A stretch of 36,542 bases of DNA from a virus, in the IMG/VR virus record IMGVR_UViG_3300027896_005002, positions 379,488-416,029 of that record. The stretch is one strand, 5' to 3'. Position 1 is the first letter of the stretch. Every line of letters starts with the position of its first letter. Positions 16,705 through 25,015 of the stretch are shown here, piece after piece. The notes below the pieces were generated by a model. It was not told where the DNA came from. It worked only from the letters and a program-made list of their open reading frames with translations, and did not search any database. Made by a program: the position numbers and the translations under genes.

Positions 16705-16869
16705 AGTAATTTCCTTTCACAAAATATATACAATAACTTTTGTTTTACAGCAATGAATTTAATTTTAATGAATTTTAATTTAATTAATCTTAATTACATT
16801 CACAACAATAAGGCAGGATTATAAATCATACAGTAAATGGTCATTATATAAAACAAATATTAAATCAAA
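16705..16869 (-). promoter_or_regulatory. AT-rich intergenic region upstream of sheath, possible promoter
   Basis: This 165-base gap is the largest non-coding stretch in the block and lies just before the highly expressed sheath gene. The minus strand carries two TATAAT hexamers (16843-16848 and 16818-16823), but neither has a convincing -35 box at 16-18 bases (nearest are TTGATT at 14 and ATGACC at 15). Near 16752-16785 there is an imperfect direct repeat of AATGAATTTAATTTT. A dedicated late promoter or leader is plausible here, but the sequence does not prove one. Confidence 0.3.
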
Positions 16870-18009
16870 TTAAGAAATATTTGTCGCTTGCCAAGTTGTT
16901 TCTACGCCAACATTATTAAAAACTTTTTCAATATTTATTTTCTTTAAAACGAATCTCCACTGTGGCGATGTTGGAAATAAAGCTCCTGTTATATACACAT
17001 TAATTCTCATATTAAACGGAGAACTTGTGTATTGTTCAACAGTATATCTGGCAATGTTAGTTCCATCATTATACGGCAATGGTATAAAACAATCACTGGT
17101 CGTATGAGTTGTATTCCTTTGTACCATTGCTGCAACTACTACAAAACTATCCCATGTTAAACTAACATCTAAATCAAACCACGCACCACTATTTAACGAC
17201 GCATTTAAATAAACATATTCTCCAGTATTAATCATTATCCCATTATATAAAACATTGCCATAAGAATCAATTGAAAAATTACCTATCTGTGGAATAACTT
17301 GTCTAAAATCAACTATGTCAGCTGCAAGAATATTTGGATTACCACTATGTCTGTGAATTTCAGCAAGTTTGTAATAACGATGATAAACACTATTAGCATC
17401 TAAACCATCTACTGGAATTGATGTTGTTCCTTCAGCCACTAACACATCTTGAACAATTCTAAATCTATTAGCAGACTGTACATTCAAAGTTGCATCTTTT
17501 ATAGTAGTATCATGATATTCGCTACCGGCTTCTGAACTAACTTCTGCCAGATAAGTATCAACATATACTGTATCTATACGGTCAGATCCTGGCACGCTAA
17601 TTGTGGGTATGACTGTTGTAGTATAATTATCATCTTCTAATGTTCCCGATGTTCCTTGTTGATTATATTCTATACTACCAAATAACAATAATGGATAACC
17701 TTTAACTATTAACATTGCAGGTTGATCTGCTGATCCACCAGTTACTGTAAAATTACTAACAGTTGTAACTACGCTTTGTGATACTGACCAAGAATTTATA
17801 CCAATAGCACCATCACCAATATTTGATTCAAGAAATCTTCTTATAAAATCAAAACTTCTATAAGAAATTTCTGACAATTCATAATCTAATACTGCCTTAC
17901 CTGTTTGTTCTGCAAACAAATACCTTCTTTTTGCTTTACTTTCTAATTTTGATATTGGTAGAGGAATATAAGAATATATTCCAATATATGAACCAGCAGG
18001 ATTACTCAT
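16870..18009 (-). CDS. Baseplate or fibre-attachment structural protein (putative)
   Basis: This 379-aa protein is strand-rich and starts MSNPAGSYIGIYSYIPLPIS behind an AGGGAG ribosome site. A central part (RIDTVYVDTYLAEVSSEAGS, then RFRIVQDVLVAEGTTSIP and YHRYYKLAEIHRHSGNPNIL) resembles a block seen in tail-fibre/baseplate proteins of many large phages, where YxDxxxxEV strands precede a repeated R..V..V.EG and LA.I.R. pattern. The C-terminal third (DCFIPLPYNDGTN; SPQWRFVLKKINIEK) looks like a beta-sandwich. It is encoded just before the sheath, with a 165-base gap between them. A baseplate wedge or fibre-anchor role is inferred from pattern; a neck decoration is an alternative. Confidence 0.55.
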   Translation of the reverse strand: MSNPAGSYIGIYSYIPLPISKLESKAKRRYLFAEQTGKAVLDYELSEISYRSFDFIRRFLESNIGDGAIGINSWSVSQSVVTTVSNFTVTGGSADQPAMLIVKGYPLLLFGSIEYNQQGTSGTLEDDNYTTTVIPTISVPGSDRIDTVYVDTYLAEVSSEAGSEYHDTTIKDATLNVQSANRFRIVQDVLVAEGTTSIPVDGLDANSVYHRYYKLAEIHRHSGNPNILAADIVDFRQVIPQIGNFSIDSYGNVLYNGIMINTGEYVYLNASLNSGAWFDLDVSLTWDSFVVVAAMVQRNTTHTTSDCFIPLPYNDGTNIARYTVEQYTSSPFNMRINVYITGALFPTSPQWRFVLKKINIEKVFNNVGVETTWQATNIS

Positions 18010-18022
18010 TATTTATCTCCCT

Positions 18023-18184
18023 TTATTGTTCTCGTTGTTTCAATGGATCTAAATACTTTGGAAAATTTAATGATTTTCCAAGCGTATTATCTACATCAGA
18101 ATATAAATTAGGATTGTCAATCGTCCTCGGTGTAGGCTCTAACATTTCTTTTACAATTTCATCAATCATTTCTTCATCATCCAT
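18023..18184 (-). CDS. Small acidic protein (53 aa) sharing a helix motif with the 122-aa protein
   Basis: A short open frame starts at the ATG at 18184 and ends in TAA at 18023-18025, filling the gap between the 409-aa and 379-aa genes. The protein begins MDDEEMIDEIVKEMLEPTPR and ends NFPKYLDPLKQREQ. Residues 3-15 match DEKMVDEIKKAML at the end of the 122-aa protein (13564-13932). A weak AGAGAG site precedes the ATG, 11 bases after the upstream gene ends. The motif match, tight fit and spacing support a real gene. Its function is unknown; both motif carriers flank the sheath region, so a common assembly partner is possible. Confidence 0.65.
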   Translation of the reverse strand: MDDEEMIDEIVKEMLEPTPRTIDNPNLYSDVDNTLGKSLNFPKYLDPLKQREQ

Positions 18185-18195
18185 TGTACACTCTC

Positions 18196-19425
18196 TTATA
18201 ACACCATTGTTTTTGAATTAATTAAAGAATACCTTGGAACGGGTCTTACAAGCATCGGTGTCAAATCATCAACAGGCTGTAGACCTACTTTATAATCAAC
18301 ACCGACTTGTGTAGAATCAAATGATCTTGCAGCTCTAACACCAAATTCAGCATCATCATATCGACCCGTGTCTTCAACTCTACTCAAAAATACTTGTTTA
18401 ATTACACCTAATATTGGTTGATACGCTTCCCATTCAACATTAATATCAAATGATAAATCTGCTAAAAAAGCTAACTCATTTGATGTTTTTACTTCATCTT
18501 CTTCAGTCTCGCCTGATATATTAACATTCTCAATGTATATTCCATCATTTACTAATTTATCTTGTAACACTGACCACAAATACATTGCTGTTAGATCTGT
18601 TAATTGTTCTTCAGTATCAGTGTCTTGTGCTGTTATAGATAAATTTACCGTTAATTTCCATTTGCCCAAATAAGATCTTGCGACTTCCTGTCTTGATGGA
18701 TACACTACTACAACTTGTAATCCACCCTTTTGCAAAAAATTACCAAATGCCAAAATTACACCAGGAATTGCAGTATTATTATAAGTTTCTGATTCAACTT
18801 CAATTACCTGTGATTTTTCACCAATATACTGATAATCTGCAGTAATTTGTCCATAATCCTCTATCGGTTTTAAAAAGATAATTCTACCATTAACATAATC
18901 TATTGTATAATGTAAATCTCGTAACAATCTTTGAGCAGTTTCAGATATTAGATATTCACTTCCTGGATTTATGTTCTTATATTTTAAATCTGCATATGTT
19001 ACAGGAGTCACTTGATATTCAAGTATTCCAACTTGAATATCTAATACCTCATCTGCAACAGTTAAATATGGTTGAACTGTAAACTTTTCATTATCAACCA
19101 TTTCAACAACATAAAATCCCGGCTTTACAAGATTTTCAACATTTCGAATATCTTCTCTAACCCATTCAATCATACGTCCAGGTCTATTTTTCAAATTTGC
19201 TAATGTCGTATAAGATGTTATAATCCCTTTAAAATTATCAGCACCCAATTTAACATATTGCGCACTTGCAGTTTTAACAACAATAGAAAATTTTGGTCTT
19301 TCTGGCAATTGAAATTTGTTTGTTATAACAAGACTGCCATTACCAAACACTGGATGGTCTACAAATAAAGCTTGCAACTCCTGTATTATAATTTTTTTTA
19401 CAACGTTCGTGATTCGAAAGAACAT
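18196..19425 (-). CDS. Neck/tail-terminator or connector structural protein (putative)
   Basis: This 409-aa protein starts MFFRITNVVKKIIIQELQAL behind an AAGGTG site. The N-terminal strands (GSLVITNKFQLPERPKFSIV) and the mid-region (EYLISETAQRLLRDLHYTID, then YVNGRIIFLKPIEDYGQITA) lead to a C-terminal part with WKLTVNLSITAQDTDTEEQL, LWSVLQDKLVNDGIYIENVN and LAFLADLSFDINVEWEAYQP. That last part resembles tail terminator/completion domains that hold a strand of the form DL.F.INVEWE. It lies upstream of sheath and tube and downstream of the HK97-gp10-like gene, the usual neck region. The VNGRI.. strand resembles the Ig-like repeats of the sheath, but that match is weak. The role is inferred from order. 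Confidence 0.5.
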   Translation of the reverse strand: MFFRITNVVKKIIIQELQALFVDHPVFGNGSLVITNKFQLPERPKFSIVVKTASAQYVKLGADNFKGIITSYTTLANLKNRPGRMIEWVREDIRNVENLVKPGFYVVEMVDNEKFTVQPYLTVADEVLDIQVGILEYQVTPVTYADLKYKNINPGSEYLISETAQRLLRDLHYTIDYVNGRIIFLKPIEDYGQITADYQYIGEKSQVIEVESETYNNTAIPGVILAFGNFLQKGGLQVVVVYPSRQEVARSYLGKWKLTVNLSITAQDTDTEEQLTDLTAMYLWSVLQDKLVNDGIYIENVNISGETEEDEVKTSNELAFLADLSFDINVEWEAYQPILGVIKQVFLSRVEDTGRYDDAEFGVRAARSFDSTQVGVDYKVGLQPVDDLTPMLVRPVPRYSLINSKTMVL

Positions 19426-19480
19426 ACTCTGTCACCTTGTTTGATCAATGCTATTAGGATTAATTGTTTTCATATACTCA

Positions 19481-19756
19481 TTAAAATGATTTATGAAATC
19501 TTGTAAATCTATCTACAGGAAATTCACCTTCAATATCATCACCTATTTTATCTTCTTCAGGTGAATAATTAGCAATAGAAATCTTTCCAGGTGTAGCAAT
19601 CTTTGTTACTTTATAAATAGATCCCTTATTGAGACCTTGTACCTGATCAACTAATGTCACAGGATCACCAACTTTAAATACTTTTGCAACTTTGTCAGTA
19701 ATTCCTGCTTCTTTCATTAATCGATCAATAACCCTAGATTCAAGTTCATTATCCAT
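19481..19756 (-). CDS. Small SH3-like barrel protein
   Basis: The start at 19756 (91 aa) is chosen for its AAGGAG site 5 bases upstream; a longer reading adds 14 basic residues without a site. Residues 1-25 form a helix (MDNELESRVIDRLMKEAGI). Residues 30-75 form a small barrel (FKVGDPVTLVDQVQGLNKGS, then IYKVTKI, then ISIANYSPEED), similar to SH3/KOW-type folds. Charged ends frame this core. It lies between the actin-like gene and the 409-aa gene with 13 and 55 bases on either side. I do not recognise a specific family. SH3-like barrels of this size can bind peptides, nucleic acid or a structural partner; no choice among these can be made from the sequence. Confidence 0.65.
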   Translation of the reverse strand: MDNELESRVIDRLMKEAGITDKVAKVFKVGDPVTLVDQVQGLNKGSIYKVTKIATPGKISIANYSPEEDKIGDDIEGEFPVDRFTRFHKSF

Positions 19757-19769
19757 ATTTTCTCCTTTT

Positions 19770-20858
19770 TTATTCTTCTTCATATTCGGATATAGCACTA
19801 TATAGACATCCTCTAGCTACTGCAAACATGGGATCCTGTGCCATTCTAATATCTTTAATATTAAATGGAAATTTAATTTTTTCAATTTCTTTTTTGAAAA
19901 CAACATCAAAAGATTTTATAAGTGATGTTCCACCAGCTAAAACAATTGAAATAGGTTCTGGAAATTCGGGAACATCTTCAGCTTGTGACAATTTCTTTTC
20001 AAAACATTTAATAACATAATTTATAAGATTTATATAAAAAATGCGTATAGATTCTTCATGTCGACCTTTTGGAGCTAATAAATCAATGCCTGCTTCTTTA
20101 ATTGCAGTTATTTTTGATGTTCTTTCACCAATTGCCATGGCAGCACTATTATCAATCCAATCACCTGATCTTGATACTGAAAATTCAATTGATGCTGTCC
20201 CTAAATAACTCAAACATGCATTACACATACCGGCACCAAAGCTAATTGCTAATCCAGTAAAATTTTCCTCATCAAGTTCAGAATAACAAATAGCTCTTGC
20301 TTCATTAATGGGCTGTGCATCAAAGCCAAAAGATTCAATAAATGATTTTAAAACATTCTCGTGATAAATAATATTATAATCGGCATCAATTGGATTTGCA
20401 GGAATTGAAAATTTACAAACTTCTTTATCACAAATAGGTTCACCCAAAACATTTTTAATAATTGTTTTTATCATTAATAATGCTTCAGGTTCTCTTGTAC
20501 TAATGACACCTTTTTGTAAAGGTCTGCGAACTTCTCTCTTAAATATATTTGCAAAATTAAGAGCTTCTTGACCGATTACATATAATGATTTAGCATCATC
20601 AGATTCAATATAATGTGCTTTATTTAATGTCAACATATTACGAGAAAGTTTATCATTTTCAATATCAAAAAAAGCATCTCGTTGTGTTCTAATCTTTACT
20701 TCATCATCTTCTTGCATTATGGCACTATTAATAAATGCTGTGCCGATGTCTGCACCTATACCTTTTTGACGTTTAACTGGGATGTCCGTCTTTTCTTGTT
20801 TTTCATCAGTTGACATCTTGACCTTCCTTTTTAATTGTTTAATTTTCATTTGTTTCAT
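19770..20858 (-). CDS. Actin/Hsp70-fold ATPase-like protein (MreB/StbA type)
   Basis: This 362-aa protein shows actin-superfamily motifs in order. Phosphate-1 is GIGADIGTAFINSA near 33-46. A DnaK-like path follows (FSIPANPIDADYN near 150-162; IESFGFDAQPINEARAIC near 174-191). Phosphate-2 is GLAISFGAGMCNA near 202-214. Then comes SVSRSGDWIDNSA, and the adenosine motif ISIVLAGGTSLIKSF near 305-320. The usual phosphate-2 Asp (as in DLGGGT) is Ser206, so ATP hydrolysis may be altered. Two starts have good sites: 20858 (AAAGGAG) and 20816 (AAGGAAGG); I keep the longer. It follows the 215-aa gene after 10 bases. Phage actin homologues are known for plasmid or DNA positioning; one inside a tail operon is unusual. 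Filament formation is not shown. Confidence 0.8.
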   Translation of the reverse strand: MKQMKIKQLKRKVKMSTDEKQEKTDIPVKRQKGIGADIGTAFINSAIMQEDDEVKIRTQRDAFFDIENDKLSRNMLTLNKAHYIESDDAKSLYVIGQEALNFANIFKREVRRPLQKGVISTREPEALLMIKTIIKNVLGEPICDKEVCKFSIPANPIDADYNIIYHENVLKSFIESFGFDAQPINEARAICYSELDEENFTGLAISFGAGMCNACLSYLGTASIEFSVSRSGDWIDNSAAMAIGERTSKITAIKEAGIDLLAPKGRHEESIRIFYINLINYVIKCFEKKLSQAEDVPEFPEPISIVLAGGTSLIKSFDVVFKKEIEKIKFPFNIKDIRMAQDPMFAVARGCLYSAISEYEEE

Positions 20859-20868
20859 AAAATCTCCT

Positions 20869-21516
20869 TTAATTTTTATTAATCTGCTTTATCTTCTTAG
20901 CAACTGATTTAGCTTTAATATCTTTTTGCTGTGTTACATCACCAATATCACCATTGATATTTGTTTTTAATTCTTTACCATCATCAATATTAACAAAAAC
21001 ATTACCAACAGATTTATCTATTTCATTATTAACTTTCTGTGGTTGTACTGTCGGTAATTTATCTACAATCTTATTTACAATTTCATCAACATCAACATTT
21101 TTTGATGATTCCTTTTTTAATTCCTGTAATATTGCAGCTGTTGATTGACCCAACATTTCGCGAAATAATTCTTTTATTTCATCTTTATTTATACTAGGTT
21201 TCTGTTCTTGATAAACTACAGGTTCATTAATAACTGGTTTTTCAGATGAATATGACATCTTCTGAACATATTGTTTACCTTCAATAACATCAATCCAATC
21301 TTTTGAATAAGCTGCTAATAAATCAGCAGATCGTCTAACTTCATCAACAGAAATATCTAATATTTGATTATATTGAACAATTTTATTAATATCTCTTATT
21401 ATTACCTGACCAACAACTCTACCAATAATTCTAACATTCTCAGGCCTCAAAGTCTTCATATGCTCATACCACATTTGCTCAGTTAAAGAATATCTATCAT
21501 TTAAAATGATATTCAT
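20869..21516 (-). CDS. Helical protein upstream of the actin-like gene
   Basis: This 215-aa protein starts in an ATGA overlap with the HK97-gp10-like gene. Residues 1-85 look like a compact helical domain (LTEQMWYEHMKTLRPENVRI, then VDEVRRSADLLAAYSKDWID). The rest is polar and linker-like with two amphipathic helices (KDEIKELFREMLGQSTAAIL; VDVDEIVNKIVDKLP) and a basic Lys-rich end (KAKSVAKKIKQINKN). I recognise no family. It is directly before the actin-like gene, so it could be its partner (as ParR is for ParM) or a neck protein. No DNA-binding motif is evident, so the ParR idea is only a hypothesis. Confidence 0.65.
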   Translation of the reverse strand: MNIILNDRYSLTEQMWYEHMKTLRPENVRIIGRVVGQVIIRDINKIVQYNQILDISVDEVRRSADLLAAYSKDWIDVIEGKQYVQKMSYSSEKPVINEPVVYQEQKPSINKDEIKELFREMLGQSTAAILQELKKESSKNVDVDEIVNKIVDKLPTVQPQKVNNEIDKSVGNVFVNIDDGKELKTNINGDIGDVTQQKDIKAKSVAKKIKQINKN

Positions 21517-21965
21517 GTTAAACCTTCATCAATTGCAATATCCATACAGGCATCTCTAATTTTATTGACAGATATATCAAAAAAACCTTTGCCACGTTTA
21601 AATCCTGGATGAACCCACTTTCCAGATTTATTTATATTTCGTCTATTGGCAACACGAAAAATTGTTTGTCCCCTACTAGTTGTAATTGGTATCGGACCTG
21701 CATCAACTAAATATCTCATTTTATGACGTTTAACACCATCATTCAATATACCGGCGTAATCTGCTCCAATTTCAAATTTTACACCATCTCGTTTAATTGT
21801 TGCACCAACATTATCAATCAAATTTCTAGTATTTATTAAATGTCGTTTAGTAATCTCATGTTTAAAAATCTTTACACCTTTTCTTGCAACTTTCTCAATA
21901 ATTTGACGTCGTTTTGAATCTAAAGCTCTATCATTAACAACTATTGTTTTAAGTTGCAATTTCAT
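21513..21965 (-). CDS. HK97 gp10-like tail completion/neck protein
   Basis: This 150-aa protein fits the HK97-gp10-type neck family. It has a helical, basic N-terminal half (RALDSKRRQIIEKVARKGVK, then ITKRHLINTRNLIDNV), then strands with GVKFEIGADYAGILNDGVKR. The hallmark end HPGFKRGKGFFDISVNKI is preceded by ITTSRGQTIFRVANRR. In known phages this protein sits at the head-tail joint, where it helps tail attachment. It has a weak ribosome site and starts 2 bases after the upstream gene ends, so it is probably translated by coupling. Its presence anchors the identity of this stretch as neck genes. Confidence 0.75.
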   Translation of the reverse strand: MKLQLKTIVVNDRALDSKRRQIIEKVARKGVKIFKHEITKRHLINTRNLIDNVGATIKRDGVKFEIGADYAGILNDGVKRHKMRYLVDAGPIPITTSRGQTIFRVANRRNINKSGKWVHPGFKRGKGFFDISVNKIRDACMDIAIDEGLT

Positions 21966-21967
21966 AA

Positions 21968-22420
21968 TTATACAACATCAGGATCTATTGAAGGATCCGG
22001 CATAATTGGTGCATGCGGTATAATAAATGGTTCAGCTGTCGTAAATGGAAATGATACTAAATTATACCTTGATTGTTGATCCCATTCATATTCAGAAATT
22101 GTTGCTCGATCACTATTTTTTTTATTATAAACATTCATCGCTGTTTGATCAAATATAGCTTGCGGCATCTCACTTGACTGCTTACCGACTAAAGACCGTT
22201 GTTCCTTAAATAATTCAGGCTCAACATAATTTTTATTACGTTCAACAGGATCACTTATATTAACAGTTGCAATTTCTGTTGAAATATCGTCATCATTAAA
22301 CTTTTGTTTTATTGTTGCAGTATTTGGTCCTAATGGCAAATTTGCAACATCATTTAAAGATCCACCCAAATTTCTTTTGCCTAAAATATTTGCCGGAGCT
22401 ATAATTACATCATTTGACAT
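21968..22420 (-). CDS. Neck-region protein of unknown function
   Basis: This 150-aa protein is polar and probably partly disordered (NILGKRNLGGSLNDVANLPL; NISDPVERNKNYVEPELFKE) and ends in a Pro/Asp-rich segment (IIPHAPIMPDPSIDPDVV). There is no signal or membrane segment. It has an AGGA site 6 bases before the ATG and lies 8 bases after the BIG2-type gene. I do not recognise a family. Position between the Ig-like protein and the HK97-gp10-like protein suggests a head-tail joining or minor virion protein. Confidence 0.65.
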   Translation of the reverse strand: MSNDVIIAPANILGKRNLGGSLNDVANLPLGPNTATIKQKFNDDDISTEIATVNISDPVERNKNYVEPELFKEQRSLVGKQSSEMPQAIFDQTAMNVYNKKNSDRATISEYEWDQQSRYNLVSFPFTTAEPFIIPHAPIMPDPSIDPDVV

Positions 22421-22428
22421 AATTAATC

Positions 22429-22869
22429 CTATGACACTGTTATTACTATATGATTACTTTCAAACCCACCACCAATTTTTGCATAAATTTCTGCTGTACC
22501 TGTCGCAACAGCTGTCACTAATCCTTCAGAAACTGTTGCATGACTAGCATTAGTTGTAAACCATGTTGCAACACCAGTAACATCTTTACCTTGAGCATCT
22601 GGTGTAATTGACGGTGAATATTGTTTCTCTCTAAACAATAATGCTAATAACTGAATTGTATTACCAACAACCATTGTTTGAGAAAGACCACAATAAATTA
22701 CAAGATTTCTTGGATTATTAAGAAATCCGTCTTTCATTAAAGTTCTAGCATTTGCAAGTGAAAACGGCGTTAATTGAGAAAAAGTATCTACATCAGAATT
22801 TGTTACTACAGATTCATTATACTCTCTTAACGCAGTACGAGATTGACCTAATTCAATAAAATCGCTCAT
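22429..22869 (-). CDS. Neck-region protein with BIG2 Ig-like domain
   Basis: This 146-aa protein has an N-terminal helical half (SRTALREYNESVVTN; FSLANARTLMKDGFLNNPRN) and a C-terminal BIG2-type Ig fold from about residue 65 (IQLLALLFREKQYSPSITPD; GVATWFTTNASHATVSEGLV; TAVATGTAEIYAKIGG; HIVITVS). BIG2 domains on phage virions are usually surface decoration or host-binding modules. The ATG has an AAAGGAG site. The first five codons (MSDFIEL) resemble the start of the upstream 675-aa protein (MSDFDDE), perhaps by chance. A role as a neck whisker or decoration is inferred. Confidence 0.75.
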   Translation of the reverse strand: MSDFIELGQSRTALREYNESVVTNSDVDTFSQLTPFSLANARTLMKDGFLNNPRNLVIYCGLSQTMVVGNTIQLLALLFREKQYSPSITPDAQGKDVTGVATWFTTNASHATVSEGLVTAVATGTAEIYAKIGGGFESNHIVITVS

Positions 22870-22898
22870 ATATCACTCCTTTACCAGTAGAAAATTTA

Positions 22899-22982
22899 TC
22901 AAAATTTAATTACTTCTTCATTTGTCATCCAATTACGATAATAAAAAATTGGACAATTTATTTTATCAGTTACTTCAATCAT
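22899..22982 (-). CDS. Possible 27-aa small open frame
   Basis: The ATG at 22982 comes one base after the stop of the 675-aa gene and the frame ends in TGA at 22899. The peptide MIEVTDKINCPIFYYRNWMT plus NEEVIKF is not low-complexity. No ribosome site is seen, so it would need re-initiation. It fills most of the 114-base gap before the BIG2-type gene. It could be a real micro-protein, a remnant of a larger gene, or chance. Confidence 0.3.
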   Translation of the reverse strand: MIEVTDKINCPIFYYRNWMTNEEVIKF

Positions 22983-22983
22983 A

Positions 22984-25011
22984 CTAAAACATGGAATTTT
23001 CAAAATTTATAGTTCTGCCCTTAGGATCATCAAAATCAGGTCCTTTATCAGTTCTTATCTTATCAGCTTCTTGAAGCTCTCCATCTTTTATAACATTGTC
23101 ATCTGTATAATGAGCATGTGGATTTCTTAATCCAACAAAATTTCTATAATTAAGTAAATCTAACTTCATTGATGTCACAAACTCATATCTTATATCTGTC
23201 ATGTCGACACTTTCAACTGAAAAATGTTGTTGTGTCGGAATACCTTTTATATCCGGTGTTGAAATAGGACCTATAGCATATATTTGTCCTCGTCTACGAA
23301 CAATAAAATCTCTTTGCGTAATCGTTGGCGAAATTGTTGTCCATGTTTCTTCTATATTTTCAAGTTTCATACCTCGTTCAGTCCACATTATCTTTTGATC
23401 AGACTTAAATGGCGATATTCTTATTTCATAAGGTCCTTCATAACCACCAATAAAAGCAGTTCCCCAACATTTTTTACAAGGACCAACTTTTGCTTGTTTA
23501 TGTGTGCGTTCATCTTTCAAATAACATTCACATTTCCTGCCTGTTGTCTTTTTAATAAATAATAATACTCTTTCTCCGGCTTGATCTAATAACCATGAAT
23601 TTCTTCTTATTGCCTCTAAATACATATAATCTAATCGTTCACCGTTTGCTGTCACAGGTTCACATATATTAAGTCTAGTCTCACTACCATCACTTAAAAT
23701 AGTTGTAACTTTATAATGAGGTAATGCTGACAAATTCATTCTAAATAAATTGACCATATACTTATAAGTAATTGTTACAACAGATGTCGGTAATGGAACA
23801 ACAGGTTCAACCCATTTATTTAAAACATTATCAAATACTCGTTCAGTTTCAAGTTTAACAATGCCCGCTAGACCATCAACAGATTTTATTGTAGCTAATC
23901 TATTATCAACAAGAACTTGAACCGATGCCGGTTTATCAGAATATGGATCTAGATTTGTAGTTGTATTTGTTTTATTGGTAACTATAGGAACATTTCTAAC
24001 TTGGATATTATAATCACCTCTAACATCTTTTATTAATGGCAAAAATGTTAATCCATCATTTATATGAAAATAATCAAATTGTACTTCTAATGGTTTATCT
24101 GAACTTTTAGCATAAAAACTTACTTGTAAATCAATACCAGAAAATCCTAAATAAGATCTCATTAACACCCAACTACTACCATCAAAATAAGATGTTGATA
24201 CATCAGTTCCTGTTCGACTTATTCTAAATTTACCTTTAAAATCAACTGTTACAATCTCAGTTCTATCAATTATTTGTGAACTAACCATTAATGTACTAAC
24301 ATAATAATCAAATGCAGCAGTGCGATATCTAGATATTTTTACAAACGAATAATCATCAATAGATACAATAAACCCGACCTCAGAATTAGATAAAACATCA
24401 GTCACAGGCCAATTAAATATTTCAAATTGTGTCTCAATATCAAATTGATCTCTCATATAAAATTTTGATCTAAAATATGCTTGTCTATTGTTTCCAAATA
24501 CATCAACAAAATGAAGAGCACCAGATTGATTTATTAATCTATCAGGATCTAATGCTTGCCATCTGCTATCATTCACAATTTGACCAGGAAAATCGGTAGC
24601 AGCATCGTCAACTTTCATTTTAAATTTAAATTGTTCTGATACATCTTCTTGTACAACCAAGACATTCAATGCAGAGTCTCTATAAAATGTCGTCGTTACT
24701 GGAACGTCATTTACTTTAATAAAGGTTTTGTCTTTTACAGAATAAACATGATCTGCAGTTATCGAATCATGTGAAACAATATTCTGTAAATATTGAGCAT
24801 CAACTTGTGATCGATAAATATTATAGCCAATAATATCAGAATTCATAGGCATCATATCATCCCAACAAATATCTAATGTGTTTTTAATATAAGGAAAACT
24901 TACCGTCGCATTAGTTGGAACAATATTATTTTCTTTTGGCACAATTGTTATTGGCGGTACAACATGACTATGTTCATGTTCAATGCAATTTTCATCATCA
25001 AAATCGCTCAT
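22984..25011 (-). CDS. Multidomain structural protein with CxC...CxxC motif
   Basis: This 675-aa protein is modular. An FN3-like strand set lies near 37-70 (LDICWDDMMPM, then DIIGYNIYRS). A concanavalin/LamG-like sandwich lies near 150-318 (EVGFIVSIDDYSFVKISRYR; STSYFDGSSWVLMRSYLG; LEVQFDYFHIND). An Ig-like repeat at 340-420 matches the sheath repeats (VPIVTN, VDNRLATIKSVDGLAGIVKL, VVTITYKY). A C-terminal domain carries C494-x-C496 and C512-x-x-C515 (CECYLKD; GPCKKCWGTAFIGGYEGP), a likely metal-binding knuckle. It lies between the glycan genes and the neck genes, with a weak ribosome site. I infer a large neck, collar or baseplate protein; the Cys motif with GTAF.GGY recurs in phage structural proteins that I cannot name further. 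Confidence 0.7.
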   Translation of the reverse strand: MSDFDDENCIEHEHSHVVPPITIVPKENNIVPTNATVSFPYIKNTLDICWDDMMPMNSDIIGYNIYRSQVDAQYLQNIVSHDSITADHVYSVKDKTFIKVNDVPVTTTFYRDSALNVLVVQEDVSEQFKFKMKVDDAATDFPGQIVNDSRWQALDPDRLINQSGALHFVDVFGNNRQAYFRSKFYMRDQFDIETQFEIFNWPVTDVLSNSEVGFIVSIDDYSFVKISRYRTAAFDYYVSTLMVSSQIIDRTEIVTVDFKGKFRISRTGTDVSTSYFDGSSWVLMRSYLGFSGIDLQVSFYAKSSDKPLEVQFDYFHINDGLTFLPLIKDVRGDYNIQVRNVPIVTNKTNTTTNLDPYSDKPASVQVLVDNRLATIKSVDGLAGIVKLETERVFDNVLNKWVEPVVPLPTSVVTITYKYMVNLFRMNLSALPHYKVTTILSDGSETRLNICEPVTANGERLDYMYLEAIRRNSWLLDQAGERVLLFIKKTTGRKCECYLKDERTHKQAKVGPCKKCWGTAFIGGYEGPYEIRISPFKSDQKIMWTERGMKLENIEETWTTISPTITQRDFIVRRRGQIYAIGPISTPDIKGIPTQQHFSVESVDMTDIRYEFVTSMKLDLLNYRNFVGLRNPHAHYTDDNVIKDGELQEADKIRTDKGPDFDDPKGRTINFENSMF

Positions 25012-25015
25012 AATT

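Noticed and set aside
16818-16848. Two TATAAT boxes as strong promoters before the sheath
   Set aside because: No acceptable -35 box lies at normal spacing; kept only as a weak candidate region.
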